Positions 46,264-55,375 are shown, numbered from the stretch's first letter. The stretch is 64,000 nt of DNA from Pikeienuella piscinae (GCF_011044155.1 NZ_CP049056.1:3910001-3974000), one strand, 5' to 3'. The notes: a model not told the origin generated them from the letters alone. Numbers and translations are program-made.

Positions 46264-47499
46264 ATGTATGACGCGGAGGGCGGGCGCGGCCCGTGGTTCG
46301 ATCTGAGCGAGGATCAGGCGGCGCTGCAGACGCGCGCGCGGCGTCTGGCCGAAGACATCGCCGGCCCGCAGGCCGCCGAGACCGACCGGACGGAGACCTA
46401 TCCCCAACCCGTCGTGGATGCGCTGACCGAGGCCGGGTTCATGGGCCAGACCGTCCCGGTGGCGCTGGGCGGCCGGGGCGCGAGCTATTTCGATACGGTG
46501 CTGGTGATCGAGGAACTTGCGCGCCATTGCGGCGTCTCCGGGCGTATCGTCGTCGAGGGCAATATGGGCGCCGTCGGCGCGATCCTCGCCTATGGAACGG
46601 AGGCGCAGCGCCGGCTGGCGGCGGAGCATGTGCTTTCCGGCGACAAGCCGGCGATCTGCATCACCGAGCCCGGCGCCGGCAGCGCCGCCACCGAGATGAC
46701 CACGACGGCGCGGCGGATCGGCGACGAATGGGTTCTCGATGGCAAGAAACACTGGATCACCGGCGGCGGGATCTCCCGCCTCCACCTGATCTTCGCGCGG
46801 GTGGTGGAGGACGGCGAGGACAAGGGCGTCGGCGGTTTCATCGCGCTTCAGGGCGAGGCCGGGCTGAAGATCGGCGAGCGCGAGCCGGCGATGGGGTTGC
46901 GCGGCATCCCCGAAACGGAAGTGATTTTCGACGGGCTGCGGCTGCCCGCGGACCGGCTTCTGACGCCGCCCGCCGGACTGAAGCGCGGCTTCGCGCAACT
47001 CATGGACGCTTACAACGCGCAGCGGGTCGGCGCCGCGACGGTCGCGCTCGGCGTCGCGCGGGGCGCTTTCGAGACGGCGCGCGCCTACATGAAGGCGCGG
47101 GAACAGTTCGGCCGGCCGCTGGCGGAGTTCCAGGGCCTCCAGTGGATGCTGGCGGACATGGCGATGAAGATCGACGCGGCGCGGCTGATGGTCTGGCGCG
47201 CGGCGCTTTCGGCCGAGGCGAGCGGAACCGGTTTCCCCGACCCATTGCTGGCGGCGGAAGCGAAGATCGTCACCTCCGAAATGGCGGTCGAGGTGACGAA
47301 CGCCGCGCTTCAGCTTCACGGCGCGGCCGGCTACAGCCGACGCAACCCGATCGAGCGCATGGTCCGCGACGCACGGATGTTCACAATCGGGGGAGGCACC
47401 GCGCAGATGCTGAGAAATCTGGTCGCCGGTCGCATATTGGAGATGAAGACGCCGCAAATCCGCGGCGGGTATCTGCCGCGAGCCTCGGGAGGGGCATGA
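46264..47499 (+). CDS. Acyl-CoA-dehydrogenase-fold enzyme, 3-sulfinopropanoyl-CoA desulfinase-like
   Basis: A 411-residue flavoprotein of the acyl-CoA dehydrogenase superfamily (ICITEPGAGSAATEMTT, REQFGRPLAEFQGLQWMLADM, the C-terminal ERMVRDARMFTIGGGTAQ). The catalytic Glu is missing at both known places: the EGT motif reads GGT, and the alternative helix-G position has Gln (Q253 in YNAQRVGAA). R94 (in VSGRIVVEGN) and Q253 fit the Arg84/Gln246 pair that I recall for 3-sulfinopropionyl-CoA desulfinase of Advenella, which releases sulfite without oxidising its substrate. GGAGGG precedes the ATG. The stop overlaps the ThDP-enzyme start. Substrate is inferred, not shown. Confidence 0.75.
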   Translation: MYDAEGGRGPWFDLSEDQAALQTRARRLAEDIAGPQAAETDRTETYPQPVVDALTEAGFMGQTVPVALGGRGASYFDTVLVIEELARHCGVSGRIVVEGNMGAVGAILAYGTEAQRRLAAEHVLSGDKPAICITEPGAGSAATEMTTTARRIGDEWVLDGKKHWITGGGISRLHLIFARVVEDGEDKGVGGFIALQGEAGLKIGEREPAMGLRGIPETEVIFDGLRLPADRLLTPPAGLKRGFAQLMDAYNAQRVGAATVALGVARGAFETARAYMKAREQFGRPLAEFQGLQWMLADMAMKIDAARLMVWRAALSAEASGTGFPDPLLAAEAKIVTSEMAVEVTNAALQLHGAAGYSRRNPIERMVRDARMFTIGGGTAQMLRNLVAGRILEMKTPQIRGGYLPRASGGA

Positions 47500-49124
47500 T
47501 GAAGGACAGCGCGCCGGCGATCATGACCGCCGCCGATGTGATCGCCCGGCGCCTGGCCGAAGCCGGCTGCGCGCATGCGTTCGGCATCCCCGGCGGCGAG
47601 GTTCTGGCGCTGATGGAGGCGCTGGGCCGCGCCGGGCTGCGCGTCACGCTGGTCAAGCATGAGAACGCCGGCGGCTTCATGGCCGAGGGCGCATGGCATG
47701 CGACCGGCGCGCCGGGCGTTCTTTTCGCCACGATCGGGCCGGGCGTCGCCAACGCGGCCAACGTCGTCGCCAACGCGTATCAAGAGCGGGTTCCGCTGAT
47801 CGTGCTGACCGGTTGCGTTCCGGCGGTGGAGGCGATGACCTACACCCACCAGGTTTTCGACCATGTCCGCTTCTTCGAGCCGATCACCAAGGCGGCGATC
47901 CGGGTCGAGGCCGGCACGGCCGCCATCGCCATCGACAAGGCGCTGAAGATCGCGACCTCCGGCAGGCCGGGGCCGGTCCTCCTCGACGTGCCGATCGACG
48001 TGCAGCGCGAAGCGCCGGAGATCTTCCACCGTTCGGCGCATCATGCGGAGGCGCCGATGGCGCCCTCGGGCGCCGAGCTGGAGAAGGCGCGCGCATGGCT
48101 GGCGGAGGCGGAGCGGCCGCTGGTGATCGCCGGGCTCGACGTGCTGACGCAACGGGCAGGCGAGGCCGTCGCGGCGTTCTGCGAGCGTCATGGCGCGCCG
48201 GTCATCGCCGCCTACAAGGCCAAGGGCGTGGTGCCGGAAGGCGAACCGCTCGCGCTTGGCGGGGCCGGGCTCTCGCCGATCGCCGACAGGGAATTGCTGC
48301 CGCTGGTGAAGGCGTCGGACTGCGTTGTCCTCGCGGGGTACGATCCGATCGAGATGCGGGTCGGATGGCGCGACCCCTTCGCGCCGGATCAGCGGGTGAT
48401 CGATATCGCTGCGGATCCGAACACCCATTACATGCATCAGGCGCCGCTGAATTTCACCGGCGACGTGGCCGCCTCGCTCGGCGCGCTGTCCAAAGGCGTC
48501 GCGCCGCGCGAGACCTGGGCGGGCGGCGAGCCGGCGGCTGCGAAGGCCCGGCTGCGCGCGCTCTTCCAGCGCGACGAGGCCTGGGGACCGGCCGCCGTGG
48601 TGGATGAGGCGCGCCGCGCCTCTCCAGCCGGAACGGTGGCGACGGTGGACAGCGGCGCGCACCGCATCGTGCTCTCACAGGTCTGGGAGAGCGATCATGC
48701 CGGGGGGCTTTTGCAGTCGACCGCGCTCTGCACCATGGGCGCGGCGGTTCCGCTCGCCATCGGCCGGAAATTGGCGGAGCCGGATCGGCCGGTCATCGCC
48801 TTCGTCGGCGATGCGGGGCTTGAGATGGGGCTGGGTGAATTGGCGACGATCCGCGATCTCGGGCTCGGGATTCCCGTCGTGGTCTTCGTCGATGGTCAGC
48901 TTGGGCTGATCGAGCTGAAACAGCGCGGAATGGGGATGGAGACGCTCGGCGTCGAGTTTCCGGGCACGGATTTCACCGCCGTCGCCAACGCGATGGGCGG
49001 GGTCGGCGCCACCGCCGCCGACCGCGCGTCGCTCGGCGCGGCGATCGATGCGGCCTGGCGGCGGGAGACCTTCACGCTCATCTCCGCCATGATCGGGAGA
49101 AACGCATATGATGGACGGATCTGA
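47496..49124 (+). CDS. Thiamine-diphosphate-dependent enzyme, acetolactate-synthase-like
   Basis: A 542-residue ThDP enzyme with the usual three domains. The catalytic Glu of the N-terminal domain is in LVKHENAGGFMAEGA, with AFGIPGGEVLAL before it. The C-terminal cofactor motif is GDAGLEMGLGELATIRDLGLG then VFVDGQLGLIELKQ; the usual GDG and NN are changed to GDAG and DG, placing it in a minor branch. It could be a carboligase, decarboxylase or lyase of a 2-oxo acid or aldehyde. It overlaps the desulfinase-like gene (ATGA) and the next gene by 17 bases, so the three are tightly coupled. The frame stays open far upstream, within the previous gene, without similarity. Confidence 0.85.
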   Translation: MMKDSAPAIMTAADVIARRLAEAGCAHAFGIPGGEVLALMEALGRAGLRVTLVKHENAGGFMAEGAWHATGAPGVLFATIGPGVANAANVVANAYQERVPLIVLTGCVPAVEAMTYTHQVFDHVRFFEPITKAAIRVEAGTAAIAIDKALKIATSGRPGPVLLDVPIDVQREAPEIFHRSAHHAEAPMAPSGAELEKARAWLAEAERPLVIAGLDVLTQRAGEAVAAFCERHGAPVIAAYKAKGVVPEGEPLALGGAGLSPIADRELLPLVKASDCVVLAGYDPIEMRVGWRDPFAPDQRVIDIAADPNTHYMHQAPLNFTGDVAASLGALSKGVAPRETWAGGEPAAAKARLRALFQRDEAWGPAAVVDEARRASPAGTVATVDSGAHRIVLSQVWESDHAGGLLQSTALCTMGAAVPLAIGRKLAEPDRPVIAFVGDAGLEMGLGELATIRDLGLGIPVVVFVDGQLGLIELKQRGMGMETLGVEFPGTDFTAVANAMGGVGATAADRASLGAAIDAAWRRETFTLISAMIGRNAYDGRI

Positions 49125-50526
49125 GGGTCGCCGCGCGCCCCGCGCGGGCGCGGACCCGCGCGGGGTTCCTGTCTCCTACGCCAACGCGGACGCCATCGAC
49201 GGGCTGGAGCGGGCGTTGGAGATGTCGCTCGCCTTTCGCGGCGACGCCATCGCCGAGATCGACGCGGTGCTGGCCGCGCACCCGGATTTCATCATGGGCT
49301 GGCTCTTCAAGGCCGGCTGGCTGACGCAGGCGATGGAGACGCGGATCTACGGCGAGATGGTCGCGGCGCTCGACGAGGCGGAGAGGCGCGCCGCCCACGC
49401 CAATGATCGCGAACGCGGGCATCTCGCGGCCGTCCGCGCCTGGGTGCGCGGCGACTTCTTCGGGGCGGTGCAGGAGTGGGAGAAGGTGCTCGTCGCCTGG
49501 CCGATGGACCTTTTCGCGCTGGAGCTGGTTCATCTCACCGATGTTCTGCTCGGCGACGTGGTGGGACAGCGCGACGCGGTCGCGCGGGTCTTCAACCTCT
49601 GGGACGAGAGCGTGCCGGGGTACGAGTTCGTCCTCGGCTTCTATTCCTTCGGGCTGGAGGAGAACCGCGATTTCGGCCGGGCGGAGGAGCTGGGCCGGCA
49701 CGCGCTCAGCATCCGGGCGGACAACCCCTACGCGGTCCACGCGGTCTCTCATGTCATGGAGATGAAGGGGCGTCAGCAGGGCGGCATCCGGTTCATGAAG
49801 GAATATGAGGACCGCTGGGGGACCTCGAATTTCTCCAATCATCTCTGGTGGCACACTTCGCTCTATCATCTCGACATCGAGGAGCGCGGCAAGGTGCTGG
49901 AGATCTACGACGCGCATCTCAGCTCCGAAGGCAAGGCGCATGACAAATACGAGGAGCTTGACGCCGCCTCGCTGCTTTGGCGCCTGAAACTGGCGGATGT
50001 CGATGTCGGCGAGCGTTGGCGGCACCTCGCCGACAAGTGGGAGCCTGCGGCGCAGGACACGCTCTACGCCTTCAACGACGTCCATGCGATGATGGCCTAT
50101 GTCGCCGACGACCGAAAAGACGCGCAAAAGGCGCTGCTCACCGCGAACGAACGCTATGTCGAAAGCGCATCGGACGCCAATGTCGCGATGAGCCGTGAGA
50201 TCGGGATGCCGTTCTGCCTCGCCATCCAGGACTTTCAGGCCGAGCGCTACGGCGCCTGCGTCGATCGGCTGCTGCCGGTGCGCTACATGACGCATCGCCT
50301 CGGCGGCAGTTACGCGCAGCGCGACGTGATCGGCTGGACGCTGCTGGAGGCCGCGCTCCGGGCGAAACGCTTCGACCTCGCGCTGGGGCTCGCCAATGAG
50401 CGGACCGCGTTGAAGCCGACTTCGGCGCAGAACTGGCGCTGCGTCGCGCGGGCCTTTCGCGGGTTGGGCCAGACCGGCCGGGCGGAGCGCGCGGAAGCTA
50501 AGGCCCAGTCGCTGATCGCCGGCTGA
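49108..50526 (+). CDS. TTC38-like tetratricopeptide repeat protein
   Basis: A 472-residue, helix-rich, soluble protein without signal peptide. The central part has the features of the TTC38 family: NPYAVHAVSHVMEMKGRQQGGI, NHLWWHTSLYHLDIEERGKVLEIYDAH and a C-terminal RDVIGWTLLEAALRAKRFDLAL. No catalytic motif is seen; the conserved His/Trp residues in HAVSHV and NHLWWH could be a binding or active site. GGGAG lies 8-10 bases upstream of the ATG. The start lies inside the ThDP-enzyme gene. Function of the family is unknown. Confidence 0.82.
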   Translation: MMDGSEGRRAPRAGADPRGVPVSYANADAIDGLERALEMSLAFRGDAIAEIDAVLAAHPDFIMGWLFKAGWLTQAMETRIYGEMVAALDEAERRAAHANDRERGHLAAVRAWVRGDFFGAVQEWEKVLVAWPMDLFALELVHLTDVLLGDVVGQRDAVARVFNLWDESVPGYEFVLGFYSFGLEENRDFGRAEELGRHALSIRADNPYAVHAVSHVMEMKGRQQGGIRFMKEYEDRWGTSNFSNHLWWHTSLYHLDIEERGKVLEIYDAHLSSEGKAHDKYEELDAASLLWRLKLADVDVGERWRHLADKWEPAAQDTLYAFNDVHAMMAYVADDRKDAQKALLTANERYVESASDANVAMSREIGMPFCLAIQDFQAERYGACVDRLLPVRYMTHRLGGSYAQRDVIGWTLLEAALRAKRFDLALGLANERTALKPTSAQNWRCVARAFRGLGQTGRAERAEAKAQSLIAG

Positions 50527-50540
50527 AGCGCCTGGCGGGG

Positions 50541-51959
50541 TCAGATCGCCTCCCGCCAGAAGGCGCCGGTGAAGAGCACGTAGACGGTCAGCATCTCCAA
50601 CCGTCCGGCGAACATTCCGAAGACGAGGAGGAGTTTCGCGTCGTTGTCGAGCGACGCGAAATTGCCTGCGGGGCCGATCACCTCGCCGATGCCGGGGCCG
50701 ACATTGGCGAGCGCGGTGAGCGCCCCGCTGATGGCCGTCCAGTTGTCGAGGCCGGTCAGGCCAAGCGCGAAGGCGAGGAGCGCGAACGTGCCGACGTAGA
50801 AGGTGAAGAACGAGATCACGCCGCCCAGCACGTCGTCGGCGAGTGGACGCCCTTCATAGCGCAGGCTGAGGACCGCATGGGGTTGTCGGACCCGCCGCGC
50901 CAGATTGGCCGCGCTTCGCGCCAGGACGATCCAGCGCATGAACTTGGCGCCGCCCGCGGTCGACCCGGTGCAGCCGCCGATCGCGGTCAGCGCGAAGAAG
51001 GCGGCGACCGCGAAAGAACCCCAGAGCGTATAATCGTCACTCGCATAACCCGTCGTCGTCACGACGGAGACGACATTGAACGCGGCGAGCCGGAGCGCGA
51101 TCAGCGAGGGAATGTCCTGCGCGACCGAAAGCCATATCGCGAGGAGGACGATCACCGCGCAGAGGCTGACGCACATCACCGCGACCTGTTCGCTTCGATA
51201 GAAGCCGCGGGTCCAGAGCCGGATGTACCAGACGAACGGAAACGCGCCCAACAGCATGAAAAGCGTCGCCGTCCAGTGCAGGAACGGGTTTGTGAAATGC
51301 CCGAAAGAGGCGTCGTAATTGGCGTAGCCGCCGGTCGAAACCGTGGTCATGGCATGGGTCAGCGCGTCGAAGAAGCTCATCCCGCCGATGGCGTAGGCGA
51401 TGCAGCAGAGCGCGATCAGGAGAAAATAAATCAACAGCGTCGCCGAGGCGACCTTGGCGGCCGTGCTCAGCGCCTTGTCGCCCTTGTCGGAGCTCTCCGT
51501 CCGGAAGAGTTGCATGCCCCCGACGCGGAGGAACGGAAGGAGCGCGATGCCGGTGACGATGAAGCCGACGCCGCCAAGGCATTGGAGAAGCGCGCGCCAG
51601 AAAAGGACGCCATGCGCCGCGCCGTCGAGCCCGGTCATCACCGTCGACCCGGTCGTGGTGATGCCGGACATCGCCTCGAACAGGGCGTCGACGGCGGGGA
51701 GGGACGAGAGATGGAGCGGCAACGCCCCGGCCAGAGCGGCGGTCAGCCAGACGGATGTCGTCAGCAGGAACCCGTGGACGCGCCCCGTCGTGGGCGGCGC
51801 CTTCGCCGTCGCCAGCGTGATGAGGAGGCCGAACGTCGCGGTCAGGAACGCGCTCATCCCGAAGACATAGGCGTCCTGCGGGAAGATCAGCGCGGTCAGT
51901 CCCATCAGGGCGGCCGCGAAGATCAGCGTGACGCCGTTGACGAATACGACGAAGGGCAT
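50541..51959 (-). CDS. trkH: TrkH-family potassium uptake protein
   Basis: A 472-residue membrane subunit of the Trk potassium transporter. The repeated pore loops with filter glycines are seen: SGITTTGSTVMTG, MTTVSTGGYANYD, VTTTGYASDD and ALANVGPGIGEV, together with IGGCTGSTAGGAKFMR. About ten to twelve membrane helices are predicted. It needs a TrkA-type cytoplasmic partner, which is not in this window. It is the first response to high salt and fits the osmolyte genes nearby. It converges on the TTC38-like gene. Confidence 0.95.
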   Translation of the reverse strand: MPFVVFVNGVTLIFAAALMGLTALIFPQDAYVFGMSAFLTATFGLLITLATAKAPPTTGRVHGFLLTTSVWLTAALAGALPLHLSSLPAVDALFEAMSGITTTGSTVMTGLDGAAHGVLFWRALLQCLGGVGFIVTGIALLPFLRVGGMQLFRTESSDKGDKALSTAAKVASATLLIYFLLIALCCIAYAIGGMSFFDALTHAMTTVSTGGYANYDASFGHFTNPFLHWTATLFMLLGAFPFVWYIRLWTRGFYRSEQVAVMCVSLCAVIVLLAIWLSVAQDIPSLIALRLAAFNVVSVVTTTGYASDDYTLWGSFAVAAFFALTAIGGCTGSTAGGAKFMRWIVLARSAANLARRVRQPHAVLSLRYEGRPLADDVLGGVISFFTFYVGTFALLAFALGLTGLDNWTAISGALTALANVGPGIGEVIGPAGNFASLDNDAKLLLVFGMFAGRLEMLTVYVLFTGAFWREAI

Positions 51960-52150
51960 CTCAGCCCGGGGGCGAGCGGCGTGAAGCGGAACTCACTGGT
52001 TTCAAGACCTCCTCTGTACGGGATGGCGAGACGCCGTCTCCCGCAAGCGGAGTATCGGAGAATCCGTGCGGCGCCGCCATGGGTGAACGCAGGTATTTTA
52101 CCCGTCCGACGCCGCAGTTCGCACCCCCGGCCGCCCGGGTGCCGGCGACG

Positions 52151-53386
52151 TCAGGCCGGCCCGGCGCCCTGCGTCGCGAGATATACCGCGTAGATCGACT
52201 GGCTCGCGGCCATGAAGAGCCGGTTCCGCTTCGGCCCGCCAAAGCAGATATTGCCGCAGATCTCGGGAATGCGGATGCGGCCGAGAAGTTTCCCCTCCGG
52301 ACTCCAGCAGGTGACGCCGCTATAGCCGACCGCGCGGCCGGCGTTGCTGGAGCACCAGATATTGCCGTTCACGTCGGCCCGAACGCCATCCGGCCCGCAC
52401 TTGACCCCATCCACCATGCAATCGGTGAAAAGCCGCCGGTTGGAGAGCGTGTTGTCTGGGTCGACGTCGAAGGCGTAGACTTCTCCCTTGCCGCCCGGAC
52501 CGGCGTCGCCCGGCCCCTTGCCGGTGCTGACGACATAGAGCGTCTTGAAATCGGGTGAAAAGCAGATGCCGTTCGGATCGGGCGCTTCCTCCTCGGTCAC
52601 GACGCGCGCCACGTCGCCGTTCGGATCGATCCGATAGCAAGCGGTCGGCAATTCGCGCCGGGCTTCGCCGATTTCCGGCGGCTGGCCGAGCCGGTTGTTG
52701 ATCAGGCCGTCGGGATTGGTCGGGCCGCCGGCCGCATCGACCGCGCCCTCGTAGAGCTGGCCGCCATAGGGCGGATCGGTGAACCAGTAGGAACCGTCGG
52801 GATGCGCGACGACATCGTTCGGGGAGTTGAGGCGTTTGCCTTCGAACCGGTCGGCGAGGATGGTCACGGCGCCGTCCAGCTCATACCGCACGACGCGGCG
52901 GGTCAGATGTTCGCAACTCAGCTGCCGGCCCTGATAGTCGAAGGAATTGCCGTTCGAGTTGTTGGAGGGCGCGCGAAACTCGCTGACATGGCCGTCATCC
53001 TCCAGCCAGCGCATCTGGCGGTTCTTGGGGATGTCGCTCCAGACCAGATAGCGGCCGACGGCGCTCCAGGCCGGCCCTTCGGCCCAGAGCGCGCCGGTCC
53101 AGAGCCGCTGCACCGGCGCGTTCGGTTGCGCGAGGCCGTTGAAGGCGGGATCGGCCGCGATCACGTCCGGGTCCCAGAAATAGACGTTGGGCGGCGCGTC
53201 GGTCGCGAAACTGCGCGGCGGGGTGGTGACGGTGCTCGGCGGCTCCGCCGCGCCGGCCGCGCCCTCCGCCCGCGCCGAGGCGGAGCCGAGCGCGAGCCCG
53301 GCCGCGCCGACGCCGAGCGCTCCGAGCGCCTGACGCCGCGAAAGCGGCGAAGCCGCAGCATTCGATGAACACGAAATGCCAGCCAT
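52151..53386 (-). CDS. SMP-30/gluconolactonase-like protein with Tat signal
   Basis: A 411-residue exported six-bladed beta-propeller. The N-terminus has a twin-arginine motif SRRQALG followed by a hydrophobic Ala/Gly stretch and SARAEG, so it is probably folded before export. Propeller and metal-site landmarks are WAEGPAWSAVGRYLVWSDI, LNSPNDVVAHPDGSYWFTDPPYG, PDPNGICFSPDFKTLYV and PDGVRADVNGNIWCSS. Relatives are calcium- or zinc-dependent lactonases. GGGAGG lies just before the ATG. Substrate unknown; it stands alone. Confidence 0.92.
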   Translation of the reverse strand: MAGISCSSNAAASPLSRRQALGALGVGAAGLALGSASARAEGAAGAAEPPSTVTTPPRSFATDAPPNVYFWDPDVIAADPAFNGLAQPNAPVQRLWTGALWAEGPAWSAVGRYLVWSDIPKNRQMRWLEDDGHVSEFRAPSNNSNGNSFDYQGRQLSCEHLTRRVVRYELDGAVTILADRFEGKRLNSPNDVVAHPDGSYWFTDPPYGGQLYEGAVDAAGGPTNPDGLINNRLGQPPEIGEARRELPTACYRIDPNGDVARVVTEEEAPDPNGICFSPDFKTLYVVSTGKGPGDAGPGGKGEVYAFDVDPDNTLSNRRLFTDCMVDGVKCGPDGVRADVNGNIWCSSNAGRAVGYSGVTCWSPEGKLLGRIRIPEICGNICFGGPKRNRLFMAASQSIYAVYLATQGAGPA

Positions 53387-53462
53387 AATTTCCTCCCTAG
53401 GTTGTTTTCACGCAGGGAGGCTACAGCCTATCAGGTGCGAATCGGAAGGATTCTCTGGCCAG

Positions 53463-54209
53463 TCAATCTTTCGGGCGAAGGGCGGACATGATGTAGTTGA
53501 CCCGCATGTTCCCGTCGCTCAGCCGCCAGCCGCCGCGGGCCAGGTCGGGGACCATGCCCTTTGCGTCGACGACATCCAGCCCGGCGGCGCCAAGCGCGGA
53601 TTCGAGCTCTTCGGGCGTCGGAAACTTCCGCCAGTCATGGGTGCCGGGCGGGAGCCAGCGAAGGATGCGTTCGGCCCCGACGATGGCCGCGGCGAAGCTT
53701 TCCGGCGTGCGGTTCAGTGTCGAGAGGATCGCCATGCCGCCCGGTTTCAGCAGTGCGGAGAGGGCGGCGAGAAAGCCCGGAACGTCGGCGACATGCTCGA
53801 CGATCTCCAGCGCGAGAACGATGTCGAACCGCGCGCCGCGCGCCGCCGCCGCTTCGGCCGTCTCGGCGCGATAGTCGATCTCCAGCCCGCTCTCACTGGC
53901 ATGGGCGCGGGCCACGCCGAGGCTTTCCTCGGCGGCGTCGAAGCCGGTCACATCGGCGCCGAGGCGGGCCATGGGCTCCGCGGTCAGGCCGCCGCCGCAG
54001 CCGATATCGGCCAGCGCGAACCCTTCCAGCGGCCGCCGCGCGCGCCGGTCGCGGCCGAACTCCGCCGCGATCTGTTCGGCGATATAGTCCAGTCGGCAGG
54101 GATTCATCGCATGGAGCGGCCGGAATTTGCCCTCCGGATCCCACCACTCGGCGGCCATCGCCTCGAATTTGGCGATTTCGGCGGAGTCGACCGTTCCGCT
54201 GATGGACAA
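53463..54209 (-). CDS. ubiG: Ubiquinone biosynthesis O-methyltransferase
   Basis: A 248-residue class I SAM methyltransferase that makes both O-methylations of ubiquinone. The SAM motif is [27 protein letters not shown]; the N-terminal [33 protein letters not shown] and the [14 protein letters not shown] region are specific to UbiG. Length is normal. It is divergent from the prolyl aminopeptidase gene, with 52 bases between. Confidence 0.97.
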   Translation of the reverse strand: MSISGTVDSAEIAKFEAMAAEWWDPEGKFRPLHAMNPCRLDYIAEQIAAEFGRDRRARRPLEGFALADIGCGGGLTAEPMARLGADVTGFDAAEESLGVARAHASESGLEIDYRAETAEAAAARGARFDIVLALEIVEHVADVPGFLAALSALLKPGGMAILSTLNRTPESFAAAIVGAERILRWLPPGTHDWRKFPTPEELESALGAAGLDVVDAKGMVPDLARGGWRLSDGNMRVNYIMSALRPKD

Positions 54210-54261
54210 TTTACGCTCCCGCTATAGGCTTCCACCGTGCTTCGCCCTAGAACATGGGGGC

Positions 54262-55269
54262 ATGAAGGGCAATCGAAACGATGACGAAGACCAGATGACC
54301 CCGCCGCGCCGTTCGCTCTACCCGCAGATCGAACCGTTCAATCGGTTCCGGATGGAAGTGTCCGGCGGGCATGATATTTATGTCGAGGAATGCGGGACCA
54401 AGGGCGCGCGCCCGGTCGTCGTTCTGCATGGCGGGCCCGGCGGCGGGTGCAGCCCGGGGATGCGGCGTTATTTCGACCCGGAAGCCTGGCATATTATCCT
54501 CTTTGATCAGCGTGGTTGCGGGCGTTCGCGCCCCCATGCCAGCGTAGAGCGGAACACCACCTGGGATCTGGTCGAGGATATCGAGGCGATCCGCCGGCGC
54601 GTCGGCGTCGAACGCTGGAGCGTCTTCGGCGGCTCATGGGGCGCGACGCTGGCGCTGATCTACGCCGAGACGCACCCGAAACGCGTGGTCGAGCTGACGC
54701 TGCGCGGCGTTTTTCTGATGATGGAGCGCGAGCTCGACTGGTTCTATGGCGGCGGCGCGTCCATCTTCTGGCCCGATCTCTGGGAGGAGTTCCTGCGCCC
54801 GATCCCGGAAGATGAGCGCGGCGACCTGATCGGCGCCTATCACAAGCGACTGATGGGTGGCGATATTTCGGTGCAAACCGAGTGCGCGCGGATCTGGGCG
54901 CGATGGGAAGGGGCCACGGCGACGATGAGGGCGGATGACGGCGCGCTGCCGGGATACGCGGCGGCGTCCTATGCGCGCGCCTTCGCGCGGATCGAATGCC
55001 ACTATTTCCGCAATCGCGGGTTCCTGGCCGAGGACGGGCAGATCCTGCGCGATATCGGCCGGATCCGCGACATTCCGGGCGTGATCGTGCAGGGCCGTTA
55101 CGACATGGTCTGCCCGCCGCTTTCGGCGTTCGAACTGCACCGCGCCTGGCCCGGATCGGAGCTGCGGATGATCGGCGATGCGGGACACGCGTTATCCGAG
55201 CCCGGAATCACCGCCGAACTGGTGGCGACGACAGACGCCGCGCGGGCCCGGCCGCTGGCCGCCGAATAG
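54262..55269 (+). CDS. pip: Proline iminopeptidase
   Basis: A 335-residue alpha/beta hydrolase that removes N-terminal proline from peptides. It has the oxyanion loop VVLHGGPGGGCSPGM, the nucleophile elbow FGGSWGATLAL, DQRGCGRSRPHAS and the catalytic His in GDAGHALSEPG. The start is uncertain: ATG 54262 (MKGNRNDDEDQ) or ATG 54295 (MTPPRRSLYPQIEPF). Homologs begin near the second, and neither has a good ribosome site. Cytoplasmic, and may complete breakdown of imported peptides. Confidence 0.93.
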   Translation: MKGNRNDDEDQMTPPRRSLYPQIEPFNRFRMEVSGGHDIYVEECGTKGARPVVVLHGGPGGGCSPGMRRYFDPEAWHIILFDQRGCGRSRPHASVERNTTWDLVEDIEAIRRRVGVERWSVFGGSWGATLALIYAETHPKRVVELTLRGVFLMMERELDWFYGGGASIFWPDLWEEFLRPIPEDERGDLIGAYHKRLMGGDISVQTECARIWARWEGATATMRADDGALPGYAAASYARAFARIECHYFRNRGFLAEDGQILRDIGRIRDIPGVIVQGRYDMVCPPLSAFELHRAWPGSELRMIGDAGHALSEPGITAELVATTDAARARPLAAE

Positions 55270-55375
55270 CGCGGAAGCGGAACGGCGCAAGGGCTGCCGG
55301 CGCGGCGGACGGGACGGAAATGTCCGCCCGCGACGAGAATGGAACAGGCGTCGCGCGCCGAAATGGACGCTTCGC

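Noticed and set aside
46264-47499. Ordinary acyl-CoA dehydrogenase for beta-oxidation
   Set aside because: Both known catalytic Glu positions are substituted (Gly and Gln), and no beta-oxidation genes are in the operon.
47496-49124. Sulfoacetaldehyde acetyltransferase (Xsc) or IlvB
   Set aside because: No pta gene or sulfonate genes next to it for Xsc, no IlvN small subunit gene next to it, and the cofactor motif differs from the usual one.
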